Notes under the pieces: generated by a model | What the model saw: the letters and a program-made list of their open reading frames with translations, nothing else | The model's database searches: none | Told to the model about the DNA's origin: nothing | In this document: positions 52,250-63,885 of the stretch, in pieces | Numbering within the stretch: position 1 is the stretch's first letter | How the letters are laid out: every line of letters begins with the position of its first letter | Origin: Ectocarpus siliculosus | Lineage: Eukaryota > Sar > Phaeophyceae > Ectocarpales > Ectocarpaceae | NCBI GenBank assembly: GCA_000310025.1 | Contig: FN649758.1 | Span: 3,708,665 to 3,772,664 of the forward strand | Length of the DNA stretch: 64,000 nucleotides | Direction of reading: 5' to 3' | Translations under genes and position numbers: made by a program

Positions 52250-54824
52250 TCATTGTTGGACTCGCCCGGTCCTCCGAACTCCCTTCCCCGCTTCATGATC
52301 CTCCTGTCGTTGTTCCGGTCGCGAACACGGGCTCCCCGGCCGTTGCCCCCGCGACATCTTTCCACGGTCGAACGGGGTGTCCATCCCCATCACCAGCCCC
52401 ACTCTCCCAGCCTTCAGCCGGCACAGCTTCCTCGGGTCGAAGGGGCGCAGCAGTGCCCCAAACCAGGCCACATCCATCCCCTCTGCCTCGTCGTTGCTAC
52501 TGCTGCCGATGCTGCTGCCGCTACTGCTGCTGGAGCCATCGCCCAGGTCGTCCACCCCGGGATAGTTGGCGCCGCGCACCCCCGAACACACGGTGCCGGG
52601 ATCGAAAGGGTGCGTGGACGCCCCCCTCTCGCCACAGACGCTGTCACCCCAGCAGCCATCAACCTCACCTGCGCACCAACCGCCATCATCGCTACCGTCG
52701 TCGATGCCGTTGACCACCGCTTCTCCGTTGCTGGCCGCCCCCCCAACCGATATGGTGGGGGAAACGTTACCGACGGTTGCCATCGAAGCGGCCGGTGCCG
52801 TCGCCGTGGTCGCGGGTCGTGCCGTCACCGATGTCGCCACTCCAGCCGCCGATGCCGCCACTGCAGCCACCTGCGCGGGCTCTCGAGCCATTCTCCCCGC
52901 CGCCACAGCGGGAGAAACAACACCGTCGGGTGCCGCCGCCGTCGCCGCTGGAACCGCCGTCGATACCAACGCTCCAACCACCATTGCTCCGGTTGTTCTC
53001 CCCGCCACCGTCGCGGAGATAACAGTGTCGCCGGGCACCGCCGCCGTCGCCGCTGGAACCGCGGCCGATGCCGCTACTCCAGCTGTCGCCGCGAGCCCTC
53101 CGGGCGCTTCCTCTGCCGTCGCTGCGAAGGTAACACTACCGCCGCCGTAGGTCGCCACCGTCGCCTCTGGAGCTGCTGCCGATGCCGCCGCTCCTGCCGC
53201 CACTGCAGGGACCCCGGCAATTCCCCCCGCCGCCGTCGCTGCGAGGGAAACACTACCGCCGCTGAAGGTCGCCGCCGTCGCCTCTGGAGCTGCTGCCGAT
53301 GCCGCCGCTCCTGCCACCATTGCAGGGACCCCGGCAATTCCCCCCGCCGCCGTCGCGGCGACAACACTACCGCCGCCGTAGGTCGCCGCCGTCGCCGCTG
53401 GAGCTTCCGCCGATGCCGCCGCTCGTGCTGCCACGGCGGGGACTCGGGTCATTCCCCCTGCCGCCGTCGCGGGGGGAACACTGTCGCCAGAGGTCACCGC
53501 CGTTGCCGCTGGAGCTGCTGCCGATGCCGCCGCTCCTGCTGCCACCGCGGGGACTCCGTCCACCCCCCCTGCCACCGCCGCGGGGAAAACACTGCCGCCA
53601 GAGGTCGCCGCCGTCGCCGCTGGAGCTGCCGCCGATGCCGCCGCTCGTGCTGCCACCGCGGGGACTCGGGTCATCCCCCCTGCCGCCGTCGCGGGGGGAA
53701 CACTACCGCCAGAGGTCGCCGCCATCGCCGCCGGAGCTGCTGCCGATGCCGCCGCTCCTGCCGCCACCGCGGGGACCCCGGCCGTTCCCCCCGCCGCCGC
53801 CGCGGGGAAAACACTGCCGCCGGAGATCGCCGCCGTCGCCGCTGGAGCTGCTGCCGATGCCGCCACTCCAGTCGCCAACGCAGGCGCTCCGGCCATTTCT
53901 CCCGCCCCAGCAGCGGGGAAAACATCATCGCAGACACTGCCACCAGCGTGAACCATGTCCACAGAATCATTCCATCCAAACCATCCGTCATCATCACCGT
54001 CCACAGCGCCGCCAGCGTGAACCACGTCGACGAAATCAGAGCGGTACTCGCTCTCTGCCATCACCTCGCCGCCAACGTGAACCAGGTCGACAAAATCAGA
54101 GCGGTACTCGCTCTCTACCACCACCTGCTGCTGTACGACCGAGCTTCCACCGATGTCCATGCAGCTGCCGCCGCCATTGACGCCCATCCAGCAGCCACCG
54201 CGGACGATACGGCCGTCATCCTCGCCGCTGCTGCCATGAAGATGCACGGCGCAGTTCCACCACATATGGCCGTACTGACCACAGGCGCCGCACGTACCCT
54301 CGAACCTGCGGGGTGCGGCGCATTCTTCGCCGTGGTGGCCGTTCCTGCCGCACCGAGTGCAATGGTATACCGTACCAGGCGGAGGGGGTGATTCCTGCTG
54401 GAAATACACGGCGTTGCTCCCGCAGTCATATATCCCACCAACTCCGGTTGGCGGCAGCTGCTGTTGCTGCCGCGCCAACTGCTGGTGCTGCCGCGCCTGG
54501 TGGCTCTGAGTGAAAACAGCAGTGTTGGTTCTGCTGAGGGACAAAACCACCACCAGAACACTGCTGTACCTGCGATGGCTGCTGCTGCCATTGAGCACTC
54601 CATCGCTGCTGCTGTTGTTGTTGTTGTTGCTGCCGCCTAAGTCTCTCCTTCTCATACTCGGCAGCCTCCGCAGCTCTGAGCACCTTCACCAGCCTCTCCA
54701 CCTCCGACTCGGCAGCTCGTAGCTTCTCTGCTGCATTGCGCGACCTCTCCTCCATCTTGATGCGCACAACTGTAGTCTCCTCCCTTTGCGAATCTCTTCC
54801 TATTCCGCCGCTTCTCTCCGCCAT
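52250..54824 (-). pseudogene. gag: Gag-like protein with coiled coil, two CCHC knuckles and Ala-rich repeats (frame break)
   Basis: The start is ATG at 54824-54822. The first frame (132 codons) encodes a coiled coil (EERSRNAAEKLRAAESEVER) and a glutamine run. Coding sense then continues in another frame, overlapping 54655-54426, to a stop at 52250. That frame has two zinc knuckles, CTRCGRNGHHGEEC and CGACGQYGHMWWNC, both CX2CX4HX4C, as in nucleocapsids. Next come two GG-rich repeats with SEYRSDFVD, then about ten Ala/Gly-rich repeats of ~37 residues. The frame change lies near a short T run (54523-54526) and could be a one-base mutation or a programmed shift. Long open frames on the plus strand are shadows of the GC-rich repeats. 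The likely role is packaging of the element's own RNA. Confidence 0.75.
52890..53935 (-). repeat. ~111-bp tandem repeats encoding Ala-rich repeats
   Basis: About ten GC-rich units with a period near 105-111 bp and every length divisible by three, so the minus frame stays open. Each unit encodes an AAGAAASAAAPAATAA-like block plus GGSV.PAA. Plus-strand frames also stay open for the same reason. Confidence 0.85.
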
Positions 54825-55075
54825 AGTCTACACTTGAAAAATATCCCGTACCCTGCTGTCCCAGCCCTGAAGCGCTGTCCCAGCATTACACCCCCTGCTG
54901 TCCCGGTCCCCGATGGCCACCGTCCCAGCTATACACTACCCGCTGCCGTGCTGTCCCGTCCCCGTTGGCCACGTCCCAGCTTAGCTATATATATCGTATT
55001 CGCCGCCCCATTGGCCCGGCACATACAGCTCAGACGCCAATACCCACTACCAACACCAGGCCGTACAATATATTG

Positions 55076-55264
55076 TGTTTGGGTGCGGTAGCCCGTCAGA
55101 GGCCGAAAGAGAAGAAGGTTGACTCAAGACCTTTGTTGATTAGAGAGTGAGAGACATGCGGTAGGCAACACCATCGCCATGCAGCATGCCCATCAACACA
55201 TTTCATCCGCGTACCCCCCGGAGGCCCCGTAGAAAGTTGTATACTCTGCCGAGCACCCCAAACA
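55076..55264 (-). repeat. LTR of the gag-only element (5' side on minus strand)
   Basis: 189 bp. On the minus strand it is followed by CAATATATTGTACGG, the place of the primer-binding site. The flank is ATATG. Confidence 0.9.
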
Positions 55265-55284
55265 ATATGTGTGCATGGGCTTTT

Positions 55285-55620
55285 CATTGGACTTCCAAGA
55301 AAAAATTTACTTGTTTTCACGGAGCTCCATGGACTTCCAAGAATCTTTTCATGGGACTCCTTTCACTTCCATGAAAAGTTTCATGGAACTCTTTGGACCC
55401 TCCATGAAATTGAGTTCCATGAAAAATTTCATGGAAGTCCATGGAGCTCCACGGAAATTTTCATGGAAGTCCATGGACGTCCATGGAACTCTTCATGAAA
55501 TATTTCATGGAAGCCCAAGGAGTTCCATGAAATGCTATGAAATATTTCATGAAAGTCCAAGGAGTTTCATGAAAAGTTCCATGGAGCTCCACGGACTCCC
55601 ATAAAAACTTTCATGGAACA
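55285..55620. repeat. CATG-palindrome tract C
   Basis: Continues the word family of tract B after the gag-only element, with many TTTCATGGAA and CCATGAAA palindromes. Apparent proteins rich in Trp, Met, His and Ser on both strands are artefacts. Confidence 0.85.
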
Positions 55621-56139
55621 TAAAAAAAACAATTGAGAAAACTATCATTATAATAATTGAGATGAATCACACGGCGGGCTCAAGGTGCATCTGCTCCAAG
55701 CCGAAAGAAAAATGAGTGGTGGACGCTTCCTCCGCCCATCAGCAGAGCCGCGGGAGAAGTCAAACGGTCGGGCACAACAACGTCGCCGACGGCCTCCACC
55801 GCCAGCTCGTCGCGTTCAGCAATGAATGGGTGTCCCATCACAGCCAGCCCCGATCTGGCGAACCGTCGAATATTGGAGGGGCGGAGGAAGGCGAAACGGA
55901 AAAACATTTCCAACCGGTACCTAGCCATTGCCGAGTGAGGTAAGAGGTGCGTTTCGAAACCCTTGTCCAAGGGAGTGTCGTGAACACAAATTCAAGACAC
56001 TCGGTTAGTTATGTAGGCCTACTGTACACAACATAATCGAAAATCGGGGAAATTTTTTTCCGTTTTGGGGGGGGTGGGGACATTTCCCCATGTATCCTCG
56101 GGTTTTCCGCCGACGCGTCGACGCTTCGGCGTCCCGCCC
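55621..56139. other. Spacer, nothing recognised
   Basis: Only short frames; a 75-codon plus frame at 55716-55943 has no recognisable motif. A G-rich run is at 56068-56080. Confidence 0.45.
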
Positions 56140-56605
56140 TCGCATGGAACATTTAATGGATGTTCATGGGCTTTCATGAAGCATTTCATGAACGTTCATG
56201 GATTTTAACGAAATGTTTCATGGACTTCCATGGCCTTTCATGAAATATTTCATGACAAACCATGGACGTCCATGAAACATTCCATGGACGTTCATGGCCT
56301 ATCATGAAATGTTTCATGACAAACCATGGGCACACAAGCGTCCATGTTTCATGACAAACCATGGGCACACAAGCGTCCATGATATTGTTCCATGAAATGT
56401 TTCATGACATGGAGTGAAATGATTTCATGGAACGTATCATGACAAAAATGTCATGGACATCCATGGAACTTTTCATGGAATGCCGTGAAAACTTTCTTTC
56501 ATGGAATTCGATGGATTTCCATGGAAGGCCGTGGATATTTCATGGAAGTCCCTGGAAGTCCATAGACTTCCATGGACTCCATGAAACTTTTCATGGAAAA
56601 GTACG
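56140..56605. repeat. CATG-palindrome tract D
   Basis: The longest of the four tracts, with TTTCATGACAAACCATGG repeated several times and a 48-bp unit duplicated near 56310-56375. Confidence 0.85.
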
Positions 56606-56965
56606 AAAATGTGTAAGCCCCCTTGCGGCGGTACATATCGTTTCACGAAACAAGTCGAAGATGTTTGTGACAACGATGCATAAATCTATTCAACCACACA
56701 GGGCTGGATAACTGGAACTTTATACTGGTTTGATATATTTTTTAAATCTAGACATAACCTGGATATGGAACGTAGACTAGAACATCAACCAACTACAGTA
56801 TGTTTCCTTATTCCGAATAAGACAGGCCACACGGAATTTTATCTACGACATGACATAGCGACATTGACAGTATTTGAACGAGTCAAACTGGCTACTTATT
56901 ACTGAAGCCACGGTAGTGCCAAACATTCCAACACACACGACTCAACCACGCGTCGGCAACACATA

Positions 56966-59900
56966 CCGTTCTGAAGCTTTAGCTTCAGTCTCATCTTTCA
57001 ATATCCGTGGGTGGGTGGAACTTTTATTCGCATAGCCCACCCCTTGCCCGACCCTGTCTCAAATGCCGATCTCGAGCTACAGTGTAAACCTCGCGGCGCC
57101 CGAAGTATGGTTCGGTAGGCAATCGCAAACCATTACCCCTCCCCGAGTTTCAGCAGCTTCCACCTGCTGTGGCCGACACGACTCGGCCTTGACTGTTCCT
57201 TGTCTGTTTCGCCATGGGAACGGCCGGTTGAACAGCGAAAGAGGGTCCTTGCGTCCTGCGCGCCACAATCGTTTTTATTTTTGTTTCTGAGTGACCTTTC
57301 TGCTGTTGCTGAATTGCTTCAGACAAGGTTGAAGGCTATCGTGTCTGTCGCTTTGGGGTGCACCCGTCGCGCAGAAGGCGATGTGCGTCGCTTACTTTGT
57401 CGCCTGCGTGTCGTTATACATGAAAAGGAACAGCAGCACAACAGTTGAGACAGACAACAACAGGCCTTTTTTCTCTCTTGCTGCATATGCATGGATGGGT
57501 GGTATGCATCGTAGTAGTCTAAGCGGCATATGCATGGGTGGCATACATCGAATAAGGGTGTTGATGCTTTTTGAGTCTGCTGCGTAGTCAGTCGTAAATT
57601 GAGCGATAAGGAAAGGTAAAGGTAGATGGCAGCACAACCTTATTTACAACAGAAAGTGAGGAATGACAACCAACAGCCTGCTCCTCTTGTGCAGCGGTGC
57701 ACATCTATCGCGGACGGACTACTGTAGTTCGTCCGTGTAGTCATGATTTCTGTTCTCACTTCGTCACAGAAGGATGAAAGTCCGCACTACTCTAGTCTAG
57801 TTCCAACTCGGCGACTTGTGGTTGTTGTGTTTGTTGTTACTGAGCCCACTTCGGATACCGCCGTTCGGTGCAGATTGATGTCTGACAGCCTGCGGTGGGC
57901 CAAAGGGACGAGAGTGAGTGAGTGTCTTCTCGAGAGTGAATGCCTTGTCTTCTCTCCGCTCTCTTCTTTTAGTCTACCTGTCTCTCTCTCGCCTTTCGCC
58001 GGTGGGGTCCCAACAACATCAAACTACGTCAAGCGCAGTGGTTTTGCATTTTGCTGAGTAAGAGGCTACCCGTGCACCGGCTGCTGCATGAGAGGCAATG
58101 TGCGCTACTTGTTTTTTGTCAAGCAATGGACTTGGGGCCCTACCTAATGCTGGACATGCAGTACTACGTGACATGTTCCAGCGGCCCAGAGCGAGCGACG
58201 ACCACGGTGGGTTTTCTATGCTCCTTTTGCCTCCTCCCTCAAGCCTGTCGCGCCTGGCTCACTTGGCTTTGATCTTCTTTTTTCATTTTTCATGCTTTGT
58301 TTGTTGGGGTCCCCCAGCCACGCGCCCACCATTATTTTTTTTTGGGAGGGGTGTTTACTTGCCATGTTCATGACTGCGCCCCGGACTTTTTACTCGTACC
58401 CCGTCCATTCCACTTGTCAACACACCACCACATCCTATTGTACCATGCCCACCGACACGTCCAAGGCTTGGGGAAATTTTGAAGCTTTAGCTTCAGTCTC
58501 ATCGTTCAATATCCGTGGAAGTTTCATTCGCATGCCCCACCCCTGCCCGACCCGGTCTAAAATGCTGATTTCGAGCTACAGTGCAAATCTCGTGGCGCCT
58601 CGAGTGTTTGTTCTTGAGTGACCATTGTACACATGCGGCTGCTGCTGCGGTTGCTGCTGTTATGGTCGGAATGTGCTGCAATGGTCGTACGGTTATCGTA
58701 GTCAGGTTTGACAACAGTCTGTTCGTTCGTATAGCGGTAGCGGTGCGCATCTATCGCGACGGCAAGCGCATTGAGATAATAGTTCGTCCGTCGTGCTTCT
58801 AGTCTACACAGAAAGATAGTCGTGTTCTTCTTTGTTGCCACTTCATACCAGAAAAGAAAGAAAGTCTCCACCAACTTAGAGTATCTCCACAGCAGTTCGG
58901 AAATGACGACTATTTTTCTTTTGTCGTGTTTTCGTTGTTGCTGAGCGCACACCGGATGTCGCCGTTCGTTACACGTGTTCAAGCCTGCGGTGGACAGAGG
59001 GGTGAGAGTGAATTCTCGAGTCTCCCTTCCTTTGGTCTACCTCTGTCTCTCCGTTGCATTTTCGCCGTTAGGGTCCCCAATAACATCGAACGTCAACGGC
59101 AATCGTTTTGCGTCTTGCTGAATTGGAGGCTACCCGTGTACCCGGCTGCTGCATGTGAGGCGATGGGCGCCGCCTCTTTCCGTCGAGCAATGCGCATGGC
59201 CCCTACGGTTCGCCGCACATGCAGTGCTGTGTGACAGCTTCCAGCGGTTCAGATCGTCGACGGTGTTTTTCGCCGGTAGAGCCCCAGAACAACGCGAACC
59301 CTGCCACTGTTACATTGTTTTGGGGTCCCCCACTCACCCGCCCATCCATGAATTTCAGCAGTTAGGTTTCGTTGGGGGGATGTTTTTCTTGGCATGTCCA
59401 TGACGTGTTGCCCCGAGCGAGTATGGTTCGGTAGGGACTCGCAAACCATGACCCCTCCCCTAGTTTGAGCATCAGCTTCGTTCGGCCTCCTGTGACGGAC
59501 AAGAAGACCGGAAATTGTCTCGCCATCCAAACAACAGTCGGCCAGTTGAAAAAAAGAGGGTCCGGTCCGCCGAATTTTTTTGTTTTAATGTTTCCCTGCC
59601 GACAAATAACCTCGGCTACGGCAGTGCAAATCTCATGGCGCCTCAAGTAAGTACGGTTCCGTAAAGAATTGCAAAACACGACCCCTCCCCGACTTTGAGT
59701 ATAGTTTCCACCTCCTGCGGCGGATAAGACCGACGTCAAACCCTAGGTTTTGTCTGTCTGTGTCGCCATGTCGTCGCCATCCACGAACAGCAGTTGGAGA
59801 GTCACAACAAAGAGGGTCCGCTTCGCCACCAAGAAAACATTTTTTTTTTCGATTCTTATATTATAGCTGGATATGATGCTACTATATAGCTGTGGTTGAG

Positions 59901-61642
59901 CTTGAGGGATAGGGTGTACGGCGGCATATTCTATGCGAAGAGTTAACGCCTTCCTCGCGTAACGATGCGCATCTCCCATGGCAAGCAGAATGGATGACGT
60001 CATCATGACGCTATTTCTTGTGACTACAAGTTCAAGTTCGCCCGGGCGTTATTGTTCTTGCTGGAGAAAGATACTAAACTTCTGCTACGTACCAGTCCGT
60101 GCATGTATCCGGCTACTGCATGTGAGGTTGTGGGTGCTGCCCCTGCTGTTTGCTACGGTACATGGAAAGCTTCCAGTGGGTCAGAGCGGCAAGGGGTCTT
60201 GTTTCTTCACTTGTTTCTTTGGCTCTGCTCTCCTCTACTTCTTCTTTGTTTCCTGTCGCTGGCGGTCTCTCTTTTGTTATCGCCCTTCGTTCTTGCTTGC
60301 AAGAAACTGTGAGGATGTAAAATGGCTGAGTCTGACTGTTTCTTAGGGTCCCCCGCCCACCCACGACCCACCTGTCGGCATGATTCATTTGTGGTCTCCA
60401 ATATTTTCAGCAGTAGTGGTCTATTACAGGACATACATGCGCTACTACTGCTGCGTCCATGGGTGGGTGCAACAGAAGAGCTCCGGGGACTGGTGGTCTT
60501 CTGACCTGATCGCAGAGAGAGGTTCCTGCCACTACCACAATACGACTCTTATGAAATGTCCATGACGGGGAACGCGTCCTACGCCTCTTCTCTTTTTTCC
60601 CCTCTCTCCCGTCCGGTTCTTCTTTCGTTTCGGAGAGGAAACCTACTGTGAAAAGCGCATCCTCTGGGGTCCGCATTCATTTAGTCCCGGATTCTTTCCC
60701 AGCGTACGGAAGAACGCGTTCTGGGTGTGGTCTCCTATTCATTCGGGTGTGACGTGCGCACTACATGTATGTATGTAAACGAAAAAAACAGATCAACGAG
60801 ATGATTCTTGAAAGTATGGAGTCCCTCGCCACAAAACAGTGCGTGCGCATGGATGGGCGTAGTGAGATATGCCGGTCGAAGACTGACGGTTTTTTCGGGT
60901 GCGCGTGAGGTCGCCTCTAACATTCGTTTGCTCATTCTTTGCTTCATTGTCCAGTCTATAGTTACTACCTCGCATAGCGTATTGAAGCGAGCGGAGGGTC
61001 CTAGACTAATCTATCGTCGACCTGCGGGCCCTTTTTCCGGTCCATCATGTTCTCGTAGAACTTTTTTGCGTAAGTTAGCCTATGACCACGGCGGGAATCG
61101 ACCGCGTCAAGTTAAGTGTCAGACTATCATACAGAATAGTACCAACAGACGAAGGTACAAGAAGGTGCTGGGTAGAGAGAACAGAACGAACACGGTTTTT
61201 TGTAATTTATTGTGAAGACATCAACAACCACGGTACTGCTGGGTTCGTCCATGGATAGTTTTTGCAGCACTTTTTATTTTTTTACTATTCGTGATGTACC
61301 GGCAGAAGTAGGTGACATAATATATCGCATCATCAATATTCACAGCTAATAATGTTAGTCCACGGCGACGAGGATATCAAACGAGAGGATTGTGTCGGAA
61401 AGCTATCGGTGCCAACGCCGCCCGGCCACGATATTATATCATCAGCTGTGGAGTAATCGAGCTTTGAAAAATTAAAATTGTTCAGGGGGTGTGATATCTG
61501 ATGTCATCTACTCTGTGTGTAGAACTCTTTGTCGTGCTCGGTAGGCGAGCGTGTCGCGGTGTGCGCCATCGACTTTATTAACCGCTAAAAAACTGGAAAG
61601 CTTCAGACAGGCAACGCGACGATACTCGTCGAGTTGCTATCA
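56966..61642. mobile_element. 4.7-kb insertion of degenerate long repeats in the right arm
   Basis: Absent from the other arm, which reads across near 25570-25578. Inside, blocks recur in the same order: GAAGCTTTAGCTTCAGTCTC (56971 and 58481); ATGGTTCGGTAGG with ACCCCTCCCC (57108, 59420 and a degraded form at 59652); TTTGCxTxTTGCTGA, then a TACCCGTG..CCGGCTGCTGCATG block (58066, 59128, 60103); GGGTCCCCC (58306, 59322, 60348). So it consists of about three diverged units of 1.0-1.5 kb. No long coding frame, terminal inverted repeat or clear target duplication was found. Confidence 0.6.
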
Positions 61643-62491
61643 CATGAAAGACAGAGCGCCGAATAATTTCACACACTCATTCTCTACTTCCAGTTGATCC
61701 ATTACACCGACCCTTGCCTGAGCAATAGTACAGGTCCGAGGAGGCATCGAACCAGTCAGCCTAGATGACAACAATCTTACAATACAGAATATGATGCAGC
61801 AAAAGGTGCTGTTCGCTAAGCGTTTACCTGTCCTCGACGCAACGGCAGGTCCCAGGAGGCAAGGTCTTACCATCCAGACAACATACAAACTCAACAAATA
61901 CACACTAATGAATGACTTTACTAGATATACATGTACCATGCAAAGAGGCACCAATATCACTGTCTACTGTAGGAGGCACGAACAACACGGAAATACCAAA
62001 CCGAACAAACTTTCGGTGCACCAAGTCGTCTAAAGGATGCCCAGCAGCACCCCCTCCCACCACCCAACGTTTTACCAGGTATATCTGGAGCGCAAAGAAG
62101 TTGTACCCACTTGCTCCCCAATTGGGGCCCGGTTTCAACCAAGCCTCTTCTCTCTCTTCCGCTCTACCGGAAGCCTGCTACGATGCCGTATGGCAACTAT
62201 CCTTCGACCCTGTGGGCTACAACAAGGTGTAACTCGAAGTGTACAGAATATTGCCACAGAGACGTTCTCTACGTACATGTCCCATCATGAGCGGTAGAGA
62301 TCCATGCAGTAGTACAAAACAGAAACCCGCGTGCCACGGGGAAAAAAGACCCAGCATGGGGAACAGTACTACACAGAGAGCCCGACGGCAAGCGCCACTG
62401 CGGCAGGTCTTCCTCCGGACACAACTCGGGAACAAGCAGCCGCAGGCTTTGCATCACGTCAAGCCAGAAGACCCAATGAAACTACATATCT

Positions 62492-63627
62492 TTAACGGTT
62501 GTCACACTCTTTGACAAGAAGAGATCGGCCGCGACCAGTCGGGTACAACTCCTTGTACGCGCGTCTGAGATCGTTTTTCGAGCACGCCATGAAGTCGCTT
62601 CCGGCCAGATTAGCTTTCCTGTACTGGGTGCAATCGGCCCGGGATACCTCTGGCATCTCTTCCAAGCAGTGGCACACTGGAGCCCCCGGAATGCTGGGTT
62701 GGAGAAAAGTTGAAAACATGGCGGGAGGCGGAGCGGATGGGGCCGGGTGTCAACGAGATGTATGTGGGTATCGCAGAAGGGACGGCGCATGTGGGTGGAC
62801 AGTTGGGTATCGAACGATTCGACCAGAATTGGCAACACGCGCCTACCTGCTGATTGCTTGTGAAAGTATAGGTTCAATGTAGTAAACCCGACGCACCACA
62901 TACTCATCAACATAACCTGTGCAGACTCACTTTCCGGTGTAGGCCTTCTCGTCCACGTGGTTGATGAAAGCGACGTCCAGCGCCAAATATTTGATGAAGT
63001 CGTCGCTCGCGTTCTCAGGCCACACAAACCCGTGGCAGTGCACAGGCCCTTCGGAATCCCCGGGGAACTCTTCGCCTCTGTAGCTACAGACATCCTGCGC
63101 GTAGAAATGCGGGAGAAAACATCAGCAATTGAGCACCATATTCACATGAACGTCCTGTGCTTGCGCGTGACGACGTACATCAAGGGTGGGTGTCATTGTC
63201 ACTATGGTGGCGTTGACATGTATTTGTAGAATTCCGAATATAAACACGAACAGCGAGAATCATCGCTATTGGTGGTGGGGGGGTACGGCGTCTCATCGAG
63301 CCTGTGGCTCGTTCAACGCGACGAAGTCTACAAAGGGTGTGTGGCAAGCGCCGCCCTGAAAACGGATGGCATTTTGTCACGTCTTACCGTGTTGTCTTTT
63401 ACAGCTAGTCCATTCCTGCCGTCCCAGCAGCACATCCACGTGTTGTAGTCGCACTGGTTGAAGTCGAAATTCTTGACTCGTTCAAATTCGTCGCCGCTGT
63501 AGTCGTAGAACGAGTTTTCGGCGTCGGCGAAGGCCGAGGAGGTCCTAGCGGAGACGGTGGGAGCCAGAAGCAGCGGTCCGATGCAGACGGCGAGGATGGC
63601 CTTGATGATGTTAGCTGCCAGCTTCAT
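62492..63627 (-). CDS. Secreted Cys-rich protein, three exons (right-arm paralogue)
   Basis: Exons 63627-63388, 63094-62931 and 62693-62492 have the same lengths and phases as the left copy for exons 1 and 2. The product is 201 residues. Differences include the last residues: here the frame ends KECDNR then TAA, and the GGTATGT donor-like word of the left copy is lost. Signal peptide, CCWDGRNG, HCHGFVW and the CHC motif are all kept, so this copy also looks functional. Inverse orientation and matching introns show duplication of genomic DNA, not retroposition. Confidence 0.75.
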
Positions 63628-63834
63628 GGTTCTCTGCCGATAGGACAAGGAAGCGGGCGCGCGAGGCCAGGGTTGCAAAATGGCTTGTGGGCGGTCACGG
63701 AACGAACTTCATTCTGCATACGGTAAAGTGAACGATGCGAGGAACGTCCACCGGCCTTCTGGACCTCCTGGAATGTCTTGTTGCTAATTGACGTCGAAAC
63801 CTTGTCGTTCCGCATACGACGTGCACCATCCAAT

Positions 63835-63885
63835 AATGCGCCCATGGGCGGCCCATGGGTGTCCCATTGGTGTCCCATGGCGGGT
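63835..63885. repeat. CCCATGGG palindrome tract, inverse copy
   Basis: Matches the left-arm tract at 21671-21722 without the following 1.65-kb insertion, giving the uninterrupted state of that locus. Confidence 0.8.

Larger units (their letters stand above)
50329..55269 (-). mobile_element. Gag-only non-autonomous LTR retrotransposon (TR-GAG-like)
   Basis: Terminal direct repeats of about 190 bp (50334-50523 and 55076-55264) differ by about one base. They start TGTTTGGG/GGTGC and end CCAAACA, and are flanked by a perfect 5-bp target duplication ATATG (50329-50333 and 55265-55269). Read on the minus strand it has 5' LTR, a Gag-like coding region (54824-52250), about 1.7 kb without coding sense, a polypurine tract and the 3' LTR. 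No protease, RT or integrase is present, so it must use another element's enzymes. It does not share LTRs with the 14-kb Ty3 element here, so its helper is unknown. Confidence 0.88.

Noticed and set aside
52118-54391. 757-codon open frame on the plus strand
   Set aside because: It mirrors the GC-rich repeats of the minus-strand Gag. It is Arg/Cys/Ser-rich without domains, and the zinc knuckles, LTR polarity and polypurine tract all fix the minus strand as coding.
56186-56711. Trp/Met/His-rich open frames in the CATG tracts
   Set aside because: They result from palindromic words read on either strand and share no start or domain.
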